Assembly (NCBI GenBank): GCA_026545765.1
Contig: CM048839.1
Location: 56,235,177 to 56,299,176 of the forward strand
Source: Plantago major
Lineage: Eukaryota; Streptophyta; Magnoliopsida; Lamiales; Plantaginaceae
DNA length: 64,000 bases
Direction: 5' to 3'
The position numbers and the translations under genes are program-made. The notes below the pieces were generated by a model, which was not told where the DNA came from, did not search any database, and saw nothing but the letters and a program-made list of their open reading frames with translations. Of the stretch, positions 10,661-23,665 are shown in pieces. The number at the start of each line of letters is the position of its first letter. The stretch's first letter is position 1.

Positions 10661-12408
10661 ATGGATGCAAACTACAATAGACCTCCTGTGCTTGATGGGT
10701 CCAACTACCATTACTGGCAAATTCGGATGAGGACATACATCAATTCCCTTGATGGCCGTGCTTGGAGATCCATTCTGGAAGGATACACCTGGCCAACTGA
10801 AGGACCTGATGCTGATGGTGACATTGTCCCCATACCTGAAGAACGCTTCTCTGCAGGTGACATACTTCTTAGCTCTTATAATGAAAAAGCTTTAAATGCT
10901 ATCTTTGGTCATGTAGATTCACATATGTTTAAAATCATTCAAAACTGTACTACTGCAAAACAAGCTTGGGAATTACTTCAGAGTCATTGTGAAGGGGATG
11001 CTAGTGTGAAACAAACTAAACTTAGAATGCTTTGGTCTCAATTTGAAATTCTAAGAATGGCGGAGGAAGAAACCATTGACTCCTATTTTGAAAAACTTTT
11101 GACTCTCTCAAATGAAGTCCAAAGACTGGGAGAAGCTATTTCTAATAGGCAACTTGTTTCCAAAGCTGTTCGATCTCTTTCCTGAAGATTTAATACCAAA
11201 GTCACTATTTTGGAAGACACTCATAACTTGGCAACTATGGATTTTCATACCCTGTTGAACAATTTGAAAAACTTTGAACTAAATGAAAATGAGAGACAAG
11301 GTATGAAAACTCATAGTATTTCCCTTCACTCTATTTCTAAAGCCAAATCTTTAAAGCCTGATAGTAGTAGTGATGAGTCTGACAATATGACTGAGGAAGC
11401 TTTCAACAATCTTGTGAGGAAGTTCAACAAACTTAGATTCAGGAAAAACTTTGGTCAAGGATCCTCAAGTGGAACTAAAACTTTCAAAAAGAAAACCAAT
11501 ACTTTCAAAACTGGTTCTGCTTCCAAAACTAGCTCAATGATTTCGATCGCACTCCTCTTAGTAAGATTAGATGTTTTGAATGCCAAGGGTGGGGTCATTA
11601 TCAAAATGAATGTGCTAACAATCTCAGAAAAGAGAAAAAGAATCTTCTTGCTTGTCTCAGTGATGACTCAGATGAAGAACAGGAAGATGAAGAAAAAGAA
11701 GATGATTCAACTACTAATGCCAGAGCTCTCCGCTCATCCACTTACCATGTTGATGACCAATGTTGGGACAACATTGTCAAGACAACATCAGGAATAGAAA
11801 TCTTCTTTGACTATGATGACTCTGAGAACTGTGAAATTTTGGCACTAACCAAACACGAAGTCGAATCTCTAATGTTTTATGTCTACATGGTTACGTGGAT
11901 TTTGATATAGATAGTCCTTGAAGAGGAAGTTAATGCAGATCAAATGGTGAAGGATCTGCAACAGATGTATGAGAAACTCTTCAGTGAATGGAAGACTCTC
12001 AGGAAACTCCTCAAGAAAACTGAGAAGGAGAACCACAATCTGAAAGACACCATTGTCAAACTAGAAGCTGAATTAACAAAGAAGGACTCTGAATCGCTCA
12101 AGGTAATCTACGAGCTAGATAATGAAAAGAAGGTAATTGCAAAATGGAACTCATCTACTTCTAGACTTAATGAGATGCTTGATGTGAACAATGATAGGAC
12201 CACTGGTTTAGGGTACACAAGTAGTTATGATGAACTTTGGTGCAACATGAACGACACTGTTGACACTGATACCTCAAAAGTTGTCAAACCTCTTTCTGAG
12301 CTCATAAAAGGTCCTACGTTTGTCAAAGAAAAAGCTTTGTTTGTGTGCACCATCGCCTTAAATCTGGTCACAAAAAGCCTTACTGCTTCAAGTACCAAAA
12401 GGACTTAA
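10661..12408 (+). pseudogene. copia gag (broken)
   Basis: ATG at 10661 opens with the N-terminal copia gag module (PPVLDGSNYHYWQIRM), followed by a UBN2-type capsid segment to about 11180. An in-frame TGA at 11183-11185 interrupts it; the same frame resumes and reads to about 11540. After a frameshift a CCHC zinc knuckle is readable at 11572-11612 (CFECQGWGHYQNEC). A Lys/Glu-rich coiled-coil region (11944-12180) follows, then a second degenerate knuckle near 12340-12385 (...SGHKKPYC). Gag would package the RNA in cytoplasmic particles, but this copy cannot make an intact protein. Confidence 0.85.
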
Positions 12409-12411
12409 AGA

Positions 12412-15400
12412 GGGAACATGTTGAGACCACCAACCTCAGTAATCTCTCCACAATTCCATCCCTTCCAGCTTCAAAGAACAAAACAAAGAATGCTAGCCGC
12501 AATGTTGTGACAACATCCACTTCAATAGAGACTGAAAGATGTAATCTTAAGACTCTAAAGTACTTTCCTAGTTCTCCTAAACAAGACAAATCTCCAGGAC
12601 AGATAAGAAAACACAAGAGTGTTTCGAAACATGTTTGGGTAGCTAAAGAAAAACATACTTGCAATGTTGCTTTTTCTGTTGCTACTTCTCCTAACAATGC
12701 AGGAAAATGGTACTTCGACAGTGGTTGTTCTAGGCACATGACAGGTAACCCGTCAAATTTGTCAAACTTTGTAGCTCAAAAGACAGGTACGGTAACATAT
12801 GGAGGAGGATACCAAAGTAAAATACTTGGAAAGGGAACACTGTGCCTTAAAGGATATCCGAAACTCTCGAATGTTCTTCTTGTTGAAGGGTTAACTGCTA
12901 ATCTTGTTAGTATAAGCCACCTGTGTGATGATGATCTGAAAGTCAAGTTTGATAAACGCTCTTGCAAAGTTTATACTTGTGTGGACAAATTAACCGTAAT
13001 GACAGGTGTGAGATCACAGGACAACTGCTATGTGATGGACATTCCTCTCAAATGCAATGTTGCTCAACATGATGATGCAACACTGTGGCATAAGAAATTG
13101 GGACATGTCAATTACAGAAATCTGGAGAAGATCATCAAAAATAATGTGGTGACAGGAGTGCCAAAGCTTACCAATGTAGGGAAACATGTGTGTGGCGACT
13201 GTCTTATGGGAAAACAAACCAAGGTGACACATCAGCCACTTCTGATTGAAGGACAACAAAGAGGTACTTTTAACTGCTTTGAACTCCTGCATATGGATCT
13301 CATGGGTCCTATAGAAGCTAAAAGTTTAGGAGGAGCCTGGTATAACTATGTTATAGTTGATGATTTTTCTAGATACACTTGGGTCAATTTTTTGAAAGAA
13401 AATCGAAACTTTTGAATCCTTCAAAAGCGGCATACAAAATGTTGTAATCGATTTCTACTCTTGTTCAAAGAATTGATCGACCATGGTAAAGAATTCAAGA
13501 ATCAATTCTTTGATAAATCTTGTGAAAAGAAAGGAATCATGCATGAATACTCAGCTCCTAAGACACCACAACAAAATGGTGTTGCTGAAAGGAAAAACAG
13601 GACTCTTCAAGAAATGGCCAGAGTGATGTTGAGCTCAGTGAACCTATCAAAAAGGTTGTGGGCTGAAGCTGTGAACACTGCTTGTCACATAATCAATCGT
13701 GTCTATCTTCGTCCAGGTTCTCTAACCACTCCCTATGAGATGTTGAAAGGTAGAAAGCCCAATCTCAAGTACTTTCATGTATTTGGATGTGTGTGTTACA
13801 TACTCAATGATAGAGAACATCTAGGGAAGTTTGATGCTAAAAGTGACAAAGGAATATTTGTAGGATACTCTCAAAATAGTCAAGCGTATAGAATATACAA
13901 TCCTAGATTGCAGACTATACAAGAGTCTGTGAATGTTTCCTTTGATGACTCTGAGCCCTATGCCCAGAAGAAGATCTCTGCAGTCTTTGAGCAGTTATTG
14001 AATCAACCTCTGACTCTTCTACACATGAGAACGTACCAGAAACTGTGACTCCTGCTGCTGATCAAAATGAAAGAACCCATGTTGTGGGCAATGTTGTGCC
14101 AACATACCCTCTGTGCAATGATGACTCAACATTAAATTCAACATCCCAGATTTACACTCATGATGAAGAACAAGCTGATCCTCATAATGAAACTGAAATT
14201 TGAATCTGACAATCCACCCGGCAACAATGCTGCACCTATGTCTCCTGACTCACGAAAGGATCCTCCTCCTTGAATTCGCAAAGATCATCCCAGTTCCCAA
14301 GTAATTGGAAATCCAGGAGGAAGGACATTGAGGGGAAACACGCGCAAAAACTACAAGGAGACACTCAGACTTGCTGAAATATGTCACTCTGTAAGTTCCT
14401 CGTGCTTTGTTTCGTTAATTAAACCAAAAAATGTGAAAGAAGCTCTTGCTGATGATTTTTGGATAGAAGCAATGCAAGATGAACTTCGTCAGTTTCAAAC
14501 AAATGAAGTCTGGACTCTTGTTCCCCGCCCCCATAATATAAATGTTATAGGCACCAAGTGGATTTTCAAAAACAAGAGTGATGAAAAGGGGATAGTTGTA
14601 AAAAACAAAGCCAGATTGGTTGCTCAAGGTTACACCCAAGTGGAAGGCATTGATTTCGATGAGACCTTCGCTCCTGTTGCTAGATTAGAGTCCATTAAAC
14701 GCTCCTAGCCTTAGCATGTTGTCTTAACATAAAACTCAACCAAATGGATGTTAAAGGAGCTTTCTTGAATGGTTACATTGACAAAGAAGTGTATGTTGAA
14801 CAAACTAGAGGGTTTGAAGATCCTTTTTATCCTGACCATGTCTTTAAACTAAGAAAGCCTTGTATGGTTTGAAACAAGCCCCACGCGCTTGGTATGCTAG
14901 GTTGACAGAATTCCTAGTTGGGTTAGGATTTAAAAGAGGTGAGGGAGATCAAACTCTGTTTATCCTCAGGAAAGGAAAAGACATCTGCATTGCTCAAATC
15001 TATGTTGATGATATTGTCTTTGGTGCTACTAACCTCTCCTTGCTAGATAAGTTTGTTCAAGCCATGACAGGAACTTTTGAGATGAGTATTATTGGTGAAC
15101 TCAGTTTCTTCTTGGGGCTCCAGATACAGCAGAAACAGGAAGGCCTCTTTATCTCTCAAGAGAAATATGCCAAGAATCTTATCAAAAAATTTGGTCTGGA
15201 AAATGCCAAACCTTGCAAAGACTCCCATGGCTACATCTCTCAAACTCAAAGAAACCGATGTTGGGAGGATGTTGACCCAACATTGTGCTGATCAATGATT
15301 GGAAGTCTCTTGTATCTTTCAGCCACCAGACCGGACATCATGTTCTCTGTTTGTGTGTGCCAGGTATCAATCCAAACCCAAAATATCTCACTTAACTGCT

Positions 15401-15939
15401 GTCAAAAGAATCATTAGATATATATCAGAGGCCATTAATCTTGGATTATGGTATGCATGTGATTCAAACACTAATCTATTGGGATTTAGTGATTACGATT
15501 GGTTGGTGACTTAGATGATCGAAAATCAACTAGTGGAGGTTGTTTTTATCTTGGACCAAATCTTGTGTCATGGTATAGTAAGAAACAAAATTGCGTGTCT
15601 CTCTCTACTGCTGAATCTGAATATGTAGCTGCTGGGAGTTGTGTGTCTCAACTAATTTGGCTGAACAATATGCTGCATGAATATGGGTTTCAAAGTGACA
15701 CTCTTTTGCTGTTTTGTGATAACCTTAGTGCCATTCACATATCCAAGAACCCTGTTCAACACTCACGCACCAAACATATAGACATTCGACATCATTTTCT
15801 TAGAGACCTAGTCTCCAAACAAATAATTGACATACAACACATTGATACCATAAATCAGTTAGCTGATATTTTCACAAAGCCCCTTGATAAAGAGAGATTC
15901 TTCAGTTTGAGAAGGTCTCTTGGCCTTTGCACTATTTGA
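12412..15939 (+). pseudogene. copia pol: protease, integrase, reverse transcriptase, RNase H (broken)
   Basis: Domains in order: aspartic protease with FDSGCSRHMTG at about 12712-12745; GAG-pre-integrase zinc region with HKKLGHVNY (from 13090) and CGDCLMGKQ; integrase core starting LLHMDLMGPI with VDDFSRYTW, then HGKEFKN and PQQNGVAERKNR (13560-13600); reverse transcriptase from about 14430 with KARLVAQGYTQ and the catalytic YVDD at 15001-15012; RNase H with ESEYVAA, CDNLSAI and KHIDIRHHFLRD, ending LGLCTI at 15936. Frame changes occur near 13400-13460, 14048-14328, 14700-14860, 15290 and 15500. Family membership is certain, but function is lost. Confidence 0.9.
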
Positions 15940-17249
15940 TAGGATTTGCTGCAAGCAATGTTGACATAACATCCTGGTCAACATTGTCTTCTATGTTTAC
16001 CTAGTGTTGTCTTTCTTTTATTCATTTAGTCTTTTCTCTTTCTTCTTCTTGTGTGTCTATGTGTTTTTTTTTTTTTTTTTTGTGTGCTTCTGTGCTGGTC
16101 AATGGCTGTTCCTGTTTGTAGCTTACAGTGGTGATGCTTAGGTCTTGAAAGGCTGTTTGAAACCAAGGTTGAAAGGTATCGAGTCTCCTGTGTGTTTGCT
16201 TTATGTAAAACCCACTTTTGCTGCTTTTTGGCTATTTTTTCTCGTACCTTGACTTGCACTTGATTTTGCCTCCTGCTCTTTGTGCTTAAAAAATCTAATG
16301 AATTATGATAAAAAGGGCTCGAAGTGTTTCCATCGAGGATCGTGTTGGGCAGGTTCCAAATATTATCCAAATATCGACGTGGCCAATGTGTCATATGTCG
16401 TGAGGGTTGATGGCCTGTACTGGAAACCAACACGCACAAAAGTGCCGATTCTCGTAATGCTGCTGGTTCACTTTCTGAGTACCAAGTCACCCAATGTGGT
16501 AAAATGAGTGATCTCTATGCCATGAGACGTGTGTTTGCCTAACTCCGCATAGGCTTCGGCTTTGGAGCGGATTCATACGTGTTCCAATTATTTGACATGG
16601 TTCACAGTCTCATGGTCACCCCCACTCACAATTCTGTTAATTGATCAATTTACTTTTTGAGGCAATTTTGAGTGTGTTTCTTTGGTATTCCTTTCTCCTT
16701 CTGTTTTGCCTGCAGTATCAGTGGTGTTAATCGAATCTGCACATCTTGAGACTTGGTTTCCTGGCTGACTTACATTAAGAGTGGTCTGATTTTTCGATGT
16801 TGTCATCAATGTTGAGCCAACATCCTGGTCAACATTGCCTGTGCTGGAAGTACCTTCTTTGCTGTGTTTTTGTGTACTCATTCTGTGTTTTGGGTTGGGT
16901 TTGAGGGGGAGTAATTTTGTGTCTTGGGTAATCTGGTAAAATGTAAAGTGTAAAATATCTTATCTTACTCTTATCTGACCTTGATTTGTTTCCTAGGACA
17001 AAAATGTACCTCCCTAGGTTGAGTTTTGAGAACCTTCTTCATTCTTGACCTAATTGATACGGTGGTCATTTGCTTTCCTTAATCTCATATTAACAGCTGT
17101 GTACAGATCTTGGTTTGTGTTTTGATATATATGGTTATGATCCTTGGAGCAAACCAACCAAAAACACTCCTCCAACCATATTACCACTACCTCTCTCATT
17201 AGCCCACTTCTCCACCACTCACAAAAACTGCCATCCTTCCAAACCACTC

Positions 17250-17286
<37 letters not shown>

Positions 17287-17498
17287 CTTTCTATTTATTT
17301 ACTTCTTACTCCCAAAACTCTTCACCTTCCCCTCACTTTACTCTCTTGTCGCTCTCAACCAAAACTCCTCTCCCGCTCTTTCTCCCTCAACTCTACCTTC
17401 ACGATCCAAACAATGTCGTCCCCGACAAAACCCATCTTGCCCGGATTTTCATTGCAAACACCTGAGGGGGAGCAAGCTTATCCTCTTCCCATTCGTCT
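15940..17498 (+). other. Long copia spacer between pol and the env-like ORF, holding the conserved motif
   Basis: No gene is seen. The conserved motif (CGTGTTGG at 16341 to the hairpin ending at 16445) lies here. An A-run of about 32 occurs at 17252-17283 and a T-run at 16067-16081. Copies of a CAACAT(T/C)-rich stretch also recur in the pol region. Confidence 0.6.
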
Positions 17499-18808
17499 TT
17501 GAACACCAATTTTGAGATTCCAGTCTATAATTGTGAGGATTCGGAAGATAGTGCTGAAAAACCCTCATCTCCTGTACCAAAACCACCATCTCCAAAAACC
17601 CAAACAGAGTCATCACCATCAAACCCCTCTGAATTTGCTGCAGAAACCCTTGTTAAATTGGGGAGCATGCCAGTCGACTTGCGACAAGATCTGAGGGATG
17701 ATGATGAAAGCCCAATGGGGATAGAGAAAGATACTCCCATGGAGGATGCTGGGAAAGATGTTGGACATCCCGAAATTCAACATGCAGATCTGAAAACCCC
17801 AAAACCTGCATCTGTTGAAGAAGATGATGTACAACAACTGACAAAACAGGGAAAGCGACTCGATGGCTGAATGATGAGAATCAGATAAGCATGCATTCTG
17901 AAAATGTTGAGAAACCCGCAGATGAGCCTACTATTGAACCAGTTGAAGTGGAAGATTGGCAGTCAGATGACTCAGAGAAAACTGAGAGTGATCCAATGAA
18001 TATAGATGAGGATGTTGTTGCAACATCAGCTGCTCATGATGATAACAATGATGAAAGCTCTAATGATATGGAGGATTATGAGCCAGAAACTGAAAATGAC
18101 TCTAAGGATGAGTCAATGGTTGATGAAGAAGAACTGAGTAACTCAGATGAAAGCTCAGATGACTCTGAAGATTATGAAGCTGAGACAGAGGAAGAATCTG
18201 AAGAAGAATCACTTGATGATGAGGATGTCATTCTTGGAGAAGACCAGATTGAAGACCCTGAGGTAAATGATCTATCCTCTGAACCTGTGTTTACAGATGG
18301 TTCTGATTGGGATGAAGATGCAGTTTTTCATTTGTTCTATGATAACAAGAATCTAGAAAAATATGAGAAAATCAAAAATAATGCTATAGATGTTGAGAAT
18401 ATAATTAAAGAGGACTCATTTGAAGAGTATAACTTGGTTGCCTATCTGAAGAAAAGGAATCTCTATTATGCTGTTACTCAATACGCTGCCTTTGTTCCTG
18501 AAATCATAAGAGAATTCTATGCCCATTTATCTGAGAATTTTGGTAGTGAAGGGCATGGTAAGCATCACTGTGTGTATTTGAGAGGTGATGTATTCTTCTT
18601 GACTTCTAAGGATATCAATACTGTGCTGCATAGAAATAGGGATGAGATTGAGACTCCTGTGGAGGTAACTATGGATGAGATTGCAAGAGAGCTAACTGCA
18701 GGAAAATTAAAATCTTGGCCTACTGGAACTCTAGATCTGAAATATTGTTGTTCTCTAGTATCATTCTTGCAGGGATCACTGCATAACCGGGTCGCCATCT
18801 TCCAATAA
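17499..18808 (+). pseudogene. copia env-like ORF with a putative plant transposon protein domain
   Basis: Two frames (17499-17870 and 17891-18808) are separated by a frameshift. The N-terminal part is Pro/Ser-rich, followed by a very acidic Asp/Glu/Ser region (17890-18260). The C-terminal part encodes NLEKYEKIKNN, then VPEIIREFYAHL, VYLRGD and DINTVLHRNRDE. This is the pattern of the domain Pfam calls a putative plant transposon protein (Transposase_32 group), known from retrotransposon 3' ORFs and Athila ORF2. The domain seems to continue in decayed form to about 19000. The same domain type occurs in the surrounding gypsy element at 21323-22669. Confidence 0.65.
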
Positions 18809-19533
18809 CAACAAGCTTCAAGAGGCGACCATGTTGCTTCTGAGGATTAAAATGGGTTACAATGTCAACTGGGAGAAAGGATTCTCAAGCATCTAGAAAA
18901 TTCTAAGAATAGAGGATCAGAGGCCATTTGATTCTTCCATCCACTATATTCTTGTCTTCGATGCAGGTATTGAGGTCAAAGCCAATGATGTCTATCATTC
19001 CAACTTCAAATCCATCACGGTCACCAAACAAGCCTGGAAACACATGGCGGGATCTGTGATCTTCCTTGGGTAGATCGATGTTTACGTGAACATGGATGTG
19101 GAGGAGAATATGCCTCTTTCTACTGGCAAAACTGATGCACCAGAAAGCTCTGTAGTTGCTGCTCAACATTCCAATGTTGACTTACATGTTGGGACAACAT
19201 TGACTCCTAACATTGAAACTACATGCAGTATTTTAAGCTGAAGGACAAGCTGATTCTGGAGCAAATCAAAGGGCTTGATGAGCAGATCTCAAACAATCTG
19301 AAGTTTAGAAGTACTCTAGTTTCTTTTCTTTCCTCACAAAAAGGGGGAGAATAGATAACTTGAGTTCATTCTTCTTGAGTCTGTGTTGAACAATTATAAT
19401 TTTTGTGGGTCTATAATATTTTAAATTCTCCTGAATATTTCTTAAGTTGTCTGGTTAAGGGGGAGAATAGATGTTTCTATGATCTGATCTCTTGTTTTGT
19501 TTTGTGATGAAAGACTAAGATTAAGGGGGAGAT
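18809..19533 (+). other. copia 3' noncoding part and polypurine tract
   Basis: This is decayed continuation of the env-like ORF, then repeated AAGGGGGAGA purine tracts (about 19345, 19457 and 19523-19532). The last directly precedes the 3' LTR and is the functional PPT position. Confidence 0.7.
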
Positions 19534-20367
19534 TGAAAGTGCAGTATGCACTTATATTTTGATAATCTTGTCTTTCAATAATCAGTTCCAAGTTTGTGTT
19601 TGTTGTTGTTTGTGAAGCTATAGGATTATCAATGTTGTATAACATTGTGACAGGATAGAATTCAATGATGGCATAACATTGAAGATATAGCATTGCCGCA
19701 GACATCGAAGACAAAGCACATTGGACAGGATACTTGGACTGGAAGTATTGACAAAACGAACAAGAATTGATTTAAGGAAAAAGAACAGCTTGTGGTGAAA
19801 GCAAGAAGGAATATATTTTATGAAGAATTGAAATATGGAAATTTCCTTCTATGCGCATTTTGAAGAAAACAAGTAAAAGGAAAAATTGCCTTTCTTTGAG
19901 ATCCTATTGCCTTTCGACATAGATGGAAGAATTGACATCTCAAGTATATATATGCAAGGATTCAGCAAAGCAACGTTTGAGCTTTTTGAAAAGATCAATA
20001 GAGATTTTAGGCTTCTTGTTTTCTGCTAGCTTTAGAGTTTGTCTAAGAGTATTCATTGTTGGAATAACTCTTTCAAACATCGACCTAGAATAGCTTTTAC
20101 TGTTGGTTCTTCTAGGGCTAGTTTTGGTTGTTTAATCAATCGTTTGTGATTGTATTAAACCTAGTTGTTTAGATCTACTTTTCTTGTCAGTAGATATTTT
20201 GCCTAAAGGCGCTGCTAATATATTTTTCTATATATTGGCTTGGTAATAGAAGTTTCATTATTCATCCGCTGCTATCTGTTTACTGTAGACATTGTTGAAC
20301 AACATTGTTGGCAACATTGTCTGTTGATCTAGTTCCAAGTACCAATCCGGGATCTTAAGTTATAACA
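19534..20367 (+). repeat. copia 3' LTR, full length (834 bp)
   Basis: It starts TGAAAGTGCAG and ends TTATAACA, followed by the target duplication CTCAC. It retains the TATA box TATATATAT at 19945-19953 within a segment missing from the 5' LTR. It could still act as an outward promoter towards 20368 and beyond. Confidence 0.9.
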
Positions 20368-21322
20368 CTCACAACATACGAGCACTGCCCACGCACTGGT
20401 TTATAGGTAGTATTGGGCATGTATTTTGGAAACAAAACCATCAACCCTCACAGCATACGCACAATCAGCCCCGTGTTGGTTTATTGGTAGTATTTGGAAA
20501 TGCCCAACATGATCTTAGACGATCACAAGTGATCCTGGAAAAACACTTCGAGATTTTTTCTATTTTTTTCTTTTTTTTTTTTAGAACGGCAGCATAGCAA
20601 TACAAAACAATTTCGAAATCGACCATAGCTCAAATATAGAAAGTAGTGAGCCTAACTATGCAGTTGACAAGAATCCTCCTCCCCAAACTTGTTCCTTGGA
20701 ACGGGTTCGAGAATCGAGACAACAAGTCAAAAATGTCGTTCGTCATACTCGTTTTAAAAAGAGTGCACATGTATGTGAAGTGGCGCAAGTTAAAAAACCT
20801 TGCTCATCCTACTAGAATCACACATTTGCCGATACAAGATTTTTTCATCGGCTTTAAGGCTTCTCACCGGCTTTTTGACTACTGAAACAGGAAGACTTTT
20901 TATTTACAAGTGAAACGAACTAAAGTGATTTTCGAAAATTTCTTAGCACTCAGCCAGAGGCCATCTAAGATCACATCAGGAAAAAGGCTTAACTAAGGCA
21001 ATAGATAACTAGACTTGTCAAAAGAACTCAAGACTCGACACAAAAATTTTGAAATAGGCCAAAACTTCGGCCAAAATACTCGACTCAACTGCAATCGCAC
21101 AAAGGTGGCTATCATACCACCCCACATAATCGCAAAACTGAAAAAGAAAAGAAAAAACACATATATACAATATATACAAGGCAGCAAATAATCTGAGGCA
21201 TGTAAGCATATGAGTACAACTTCCCTCCCCAAACCTATTCGATAGCTAGGCCCGAGCATAAAGAATAAATAAAAAGGAGAAAGTTTAGAGTTACCGTCTG
21301 TAGTATGCCTCGGTCGGCATGA
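20368..21322 (-). other. gypsy 3' untranslated DNA with a double copy of the conserved motif
   Basis: No gene is seen. Reading the minus strand and removing the nested copia, the motif units TGTGAGGGTTGATGG...CCAAACCAACACG are present twice between 20511 and 9819. A T-run lies at 20550-20582. The remainder is unassigned. Confidence 0.55.
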
Positions 21323-22669
21323 TCACTGAGAGGAAGGCAGACCATGGGGTCCGGAAGATGAGCCTCCTCTTTGTTCCTGCCAGTCATTCATCTGAGCATT
21401 GCGCATTCGCTCCATATGCGCTAGGCGCTCAGTCGCCTGTGTGTCCGCTGCAGACATGTGTTGTGTGAGACTCGAATAGCATGAGTCCCACTGATCCAAG
21501 TGCATACCAAACCGCTGCAATACTCCATGTATGCCTCCGAGGTCCGCGGTAAGTCCATGGTAACAGTCTCCCAATCGTGAAAAATCGGAGGTTAGCGTGC
21601 TTTGCATCCTCTCGATGTGCCCAAACTAGGGTCCCATCCATTACTGGAGTCTCGTGCTCAGCCGCTGAAAATCTGCGGCGAGATCTTCCCCATTTCCGGA
21701 AGGTGGTGGATCTTCAGCCTCGTCGTCGGTCTCCTCCACAAATACTTCTTTGTATCCGGTATCCGCCTCGGGATCATATTCCTCATCGCTTTCGCCCGAT
21801 GATCTTGAAAGCATATTTCCCCAGTCCCTTGCATTTGACTCTATTCTTTGTAGCTCTTTCAAGTCTAGGCAACTCTTCGGGCGGCCATTTTTGACGATGT
21901 CTGGCACACTGACTACTTCACATATCTCGGTGATCAAACATGGAAATCCCAATGCCTTGGGGCTGTGTCTGTGTGCGAATGTCTCTGCCAAAATGATCAC
22001 TCCTACCTCGATATGCTGCCCTCTCATCAATGTTGATACCAATCAGGCTGTCTGCGCATATATCCTACTGAAGGTGGAGTTTGGTACTATGTTGTATTGT
22101 ACCCAATGCACCCAAACTCTCGCAAGTGGGTTGAGGTTCCTGAGTTTAAGCTTGCTGCTTCCATCGGCTACCCTGTGACCAGGATTGCATATGGTAGCTA
22201 TGTCTTCTCCCTTCACCTTGAGTCCAGGGGTCGAGTTGAAAATCCCATCCGCATGAGCATGTGTCACCGTCTGTACTCTAAGAAAGTAGTTGATGGAGTT
22301 ATGAGTGTACTCCACCTTTTTCCCGCAGATGGGCACAAATCCATTGATATCTTGATCAGCGAGGTTGATGTAGAACTCTCTGACCAAGACCGGATCGTAC
22401 ATTCTCCTCAAACCTATCAACCTTTGCCATCCTAACCTCCTTATGCTCGCATTGATAGCCTCTATCATTGGGTGAAGAGACCCGAAAGAACTTATCCCTC
22501 GCTCTGCTATGAAGCCTCTCAGGGTGCTGAAGTGCTTGATCCTAATGTCATCTACTTCCCTACTCAGCATCATTCCGTAAGAGTCTGCCCTAATCCTTGG
22601 AGCTGGGGCACTCGTTCCTTCTCCTACATTCTGCTTCTTATTGGACACGCTCTTTCGCCTGGGTGCCAT
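21323..22669 (-). pseudogene. gypsy env-like ORF with a putative plant transposon protein domain
   Basis: From ATG at 22669 one frame runs to 21323, broken only by three in-frame stops: TGA near 22044, then TAA and TAG between 21641 and 21610. It opens with a basic leader (MAPRRKSVSNKK). The domain core is MYDPVLVREFYINL, VPICGKKVEY and NYFLRVQ, followed by ARVWVHWVQYNIVPNS. Next come an acidic linker (SGESDEEYDPEAD) and a C-terminal Gln/Met-rich, probably coiled segment. This matches the ORF2 layout of Athila-like gypsy elements. Its role in such elements is unknown, and this copy is dead unless stops are read through. Confidence 0.7.
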
Positions 22670-23665
22670 AGTACCTGGATAGAAAATGTCAGGGCTACAC
22701 CCATATCAAAATGTAGCTACAAGAATGCCTAATCCTAACTCATAGTTACAAGCAAACCATAGTGCATTCAAATGTGGCCACAACAATGTCTTCCCCAAAC
22801 CAATTCTTGCAAGTAGTAACAACAATGCCTTATCCTACAACATAATCGTGCTTACCATAGTGCAAACATTTGTTACTACAAGGGATTTTTCCAACAGTAG
22901 CAAGCTCAATCCTATCATCAAATATGCAGCACGAATACAGATTCTAAGATGAACAAGCTAGTCCAATAATACTCTTTCACCAAAAACATCATAAATCTCC
23001 GGAAAATCTATCTAAGCTAACATGGATTATGACTTATCTAGACAATTTCATACCTCGTAAGCATAGCTATATACTCAATATCAATCAATCAAGCATAGAA
23101 ATCCATGTTTGCAAAGTAAAGATAGTAGAAAGAATTACCTCGATTCCAGAAGAATAAATGGATATAAACACGAATTGAAGTCTCCAAGTAGTAGAGGAAC
23201 TCACTACCTTCGCAACGGTCTATTATCCAAATTAAATAGTGGAGAATTGGTAAAAATCTCAAAAATTGGGGGAAAAACGGGTAAGGAGAGTGAAAAAAGT
23301 GAATGAGGGAGGAGCCCTCCTTCTCTTTAATCATCAGGCCTCACTGCGGTGAGGCAGGGGCTAGGGTACCCCTCACCGCGGTCCAACAGAGAGGCAAACT
23401 TTCTGCCTTCTGTAGACCGCGGTGAGCCTCCTTTTTTCCTGGCTCACCGCAGTGAGATCTGTTCTCCCGCAAATTATTATTATTATTTTTTTTTTTTTGA
23501 TCAATAATACGAAAAAGATAAGCTTGACAAAATGAAAGAATGCATCATTGAATTAATTAAGGAATAAAGAATACAAAATGCATGCAAGGAATGAAAATTT
23601 TACCTATATGCATCCTAGTTACTAAGTGCGAAAAGCAATAGAAAATGTCGCTTTAGTTAGAGTCG
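22670..23665 (-). other. gypsy internal noncoding DNA with a palindrome cluster
   Basis: No gene is seen. Between 23340 and 23456 are four full or half copies of the palindrome CTCACCGCGGTGAG (23340-23353, 23372-23382, 23416-23426, 23443-23456). AT-rich DNA follows at 23465-23500. Confidence 0.6.

Larger units (their letters stand above)
9865..20367 (+). mobile_element. Complete but degenerate Ty1/copia element nested in the gypsy element
   Basis: Direct LTRs (9865-10605 and 19534-20367) are flanked by the 5-bp target duplication CTCAC (9860-9864 and 20368-20372). The order is PBS, gag, protease, integrase, reverse transcriptase, RNase H, then a long spacer and an env-like ORF, then a PPT. 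Integrase before reverse transcriptase defines Ty1/copia, and the extra 3' ORF with a long spacer is SIRE-like. LTRs differ by few substitutions apart from two deletions in the 5' LTR, suggesting a fairly recent insertion. Coding regions nevertheless carry many frameshifts, so it may have been copied as a defective RNA. Confidence 0.92.
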
